From NCBI GenBank assembly GCA_035293845.1, contig DATGMB010000226.1:1-39212 (forward strand): a DNA stretch of 39,212 bases, written 5' to 3'. Source of the DNA: DATGMB01 sp035293845 (lineage in GTDB: Bacteria; Acidobacteriota; Terriglobia; Bryobacterales; Bryobacteraceae). Both the position numbers and the translations under genes were made by a program. Positions 38,383 through 39,212 of this stretch are shown here, one piece after another; within the stretch, counting starts at the first letter, position 1, and the number at the start of each line of letters is the position of its first letter. The notes beneath the pieces are model-generated. The model was not told where the DNA came from and ran no database searches. It saw nothing but the letters and a program-made list of their open reading frames with translations.

Positions 38383-39212
38383 ATGTCTTATGTTCTTTCA
38401 TACGCGAACCGGTTTTATACGGCGCTCGAGAGCGGTTATGGACAGGTGGCGGCGATCACGGCGGCCAACCGGATCCCGGCGCTGAAATTGACGGCACAGC
38501 AGCAGATCGAAACGCCAGCGCGCAAAGACAAGAGCGGAAGCCGGACGTTTCCCGGCACGCCGCCCGGGGGGCGACGGCGCACGACGTTCGAGCTGCGGAC
38601 GTATCTCACGACGTGGCCGAAGACGGGAACGCCGGCGTACGGCCCGCTGTTTCAGGCAGGGCTGGGCGGCGCGCCTTTGAGCTACAACGGCGGAACGGTG
38701 GGCACGTACACCACCGCGGGCCGGCTGGGGTTTGCGGCGCCGCACGGGCTCGTGCCGGGGCAGGCGGTCGCGTGCGGATCAGAGCTCCGGTTTGTGGCGG
38801 CGGTGGTGGACGCGAGCACCGTGCAGTTGAACGCGCCATTCACGGCGATGCCGGCCGGCGGATCGCCGGTGGGAGCGGCGGTGACGTACACACCTGCGAC
38901 GACACTCCCGAGCGCCAGCATCTTCGATTACTGGGATCCCACAACCGCGGTGCAGCGGTTGCTGCACGGCGCGGCGGTGGATCAGATGGAGATTCTGGTG
39001 AACGGGGACTATCACGAAGTCCGCTTCAAAGGCTTGGCGCAGGATCTGGTGGACTCCGCGAGCTTCACGGCGGGCACGGGCGCCAGCGCGCTCCAGAGCT
39101 TCCCGCAGGAGCCGGCGCTGGGAGCGTTCGATTACACGATTGTGCCGGGCAACCTGGGGCAGGCATGGCTGGGGCCGACGGCCACGCAGTTCTGCACGAT
39201 CACGAGCGCGTC
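38383..39212 (+). CDS. Phage tail-tube-like structural protein (C-terminus cut by window edge)
   Basis: The frame opens at ATG 38383 after GAGGAGG and stays open to the right edge (about 276 residues). It begins MSYVLSYANRFYTALESGYGQ. The middle (about 95-175) is glycine/alanine/threonine-rich beta sequence with an inserted domain-like stretch (TAGRLGFAAPHGLVPGQAV). Later comes VDQMEILVNGDYHEVRFKG, a pattern common to tail-tube and major tail proteins. It is the next gene after the tail-terminator-like protein. Confidence 0.65.
   Translation, partial: MSYVLSYANRFYTALESGYGQVAAITAANRIPALKLTAQQQIETPARKDKSGSRTFPGTPPGGRRRTTFELRTYLTTWPKTGTPAYGPLFQAGLGGAPLSYNGGTVGTYTTAGRLGFAAPHGLVPGQAVACGSELRFVAAVVDASTVQLNAPFTAMPAGGSPVGAAVTYTPATTLPSASIFDYWDPTTAVQRLLHGAAVDQMEILVNGDYHEVRFKGLAQDLVDSASFTAGTGASALQSFPQEPALGAFDYTIVPGNLGQAWLGPTATQFCTITSA

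Overview
The window is a high-GC bacterial chromosome fragment, densely coding on both strands. The gene content points to Acidobacteriota, most likely a Bryobacter/Solibacter-type soil bacterium. The main clues are a lone MacB/FtsX-type permease with a duplicated permease core and no ATPase neighbour, a large TonB-dependent receptor with an N-terminal carboxypeptidase-regulatory-like domain, an ECF sigma/subtilase/zinc-finger cluster, and the intergenic repeat whose spurious translation reads RRHRERR. The taxonomic call is inference from gene content; no marker gene is present.

Layout. 1-2635 (minus): a zinc-finger anti-sigma-like protein, a secreted subtilase carrying a four-copy octapeptide repeat, and an ECF sigma factor cut by the left edge. 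The sigma start codon overlaps the subtilase stop. 2636-3552: a largely non-coding spacer with one possible micro-ORF, a dispersed repeat and a perfect palindrome. 3553-11340 (plus): a nitrate assimilation cluster. It holds a four-cluster ferredoxin fused to a DmsC-like membrane anchor, a molybdopterin nitrate reductase, NirB, NirD (all translationally coupled), and a separately led NarK transporter preceded by two copies of a dyad. 11330-13457 (minus): RtcB RNA ligase, archease and a small unknown protein. 13568-16048 (minus): the permease. 16303-17346 (plus): a secreted TPR protein.

17382-24473 (minus): a signalling and envelope block. An OmpR-type regulator, a single-domain receiver, an outer-membrane barrel protein, a cupredoxin and a sensor histidine kinase form one tightly overlapping operon. 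It is flanked by a haem-binding CxxCH protein and by a receiver-less winged-helix protein, whose upstream regions share an 11-bp-period direct-repeat box. A CPBP protease lies beyond. 24502-27126 (minus): the TonB-dependent receptor. 27355-31838 (plus): an unknown membrane protein, asparagine synthetase and a GT39/ArnT-like glycosyltransferase.

32065-39212 (plus): the late (packaging, head, connector, tail) module of a tailed phage, presumably a prophage whose other end lies outside the window. The order is possible small terminase, large terminase, portal, scaffold-like protein, P22-type coat, three head/connector/tail genes and a tail-tube-like protein cut by the right edge. Three of its intergenic gaps carry the same G-rich heptamer repeat directly after a stop codon.

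The most system-like novelties are the kinase/cupredoxin/porin operon with its shared operator-like box, the sigma/subtilase/zinc-finger operon, and the fused membrane-anchored electron donor of the nitrate reductase.
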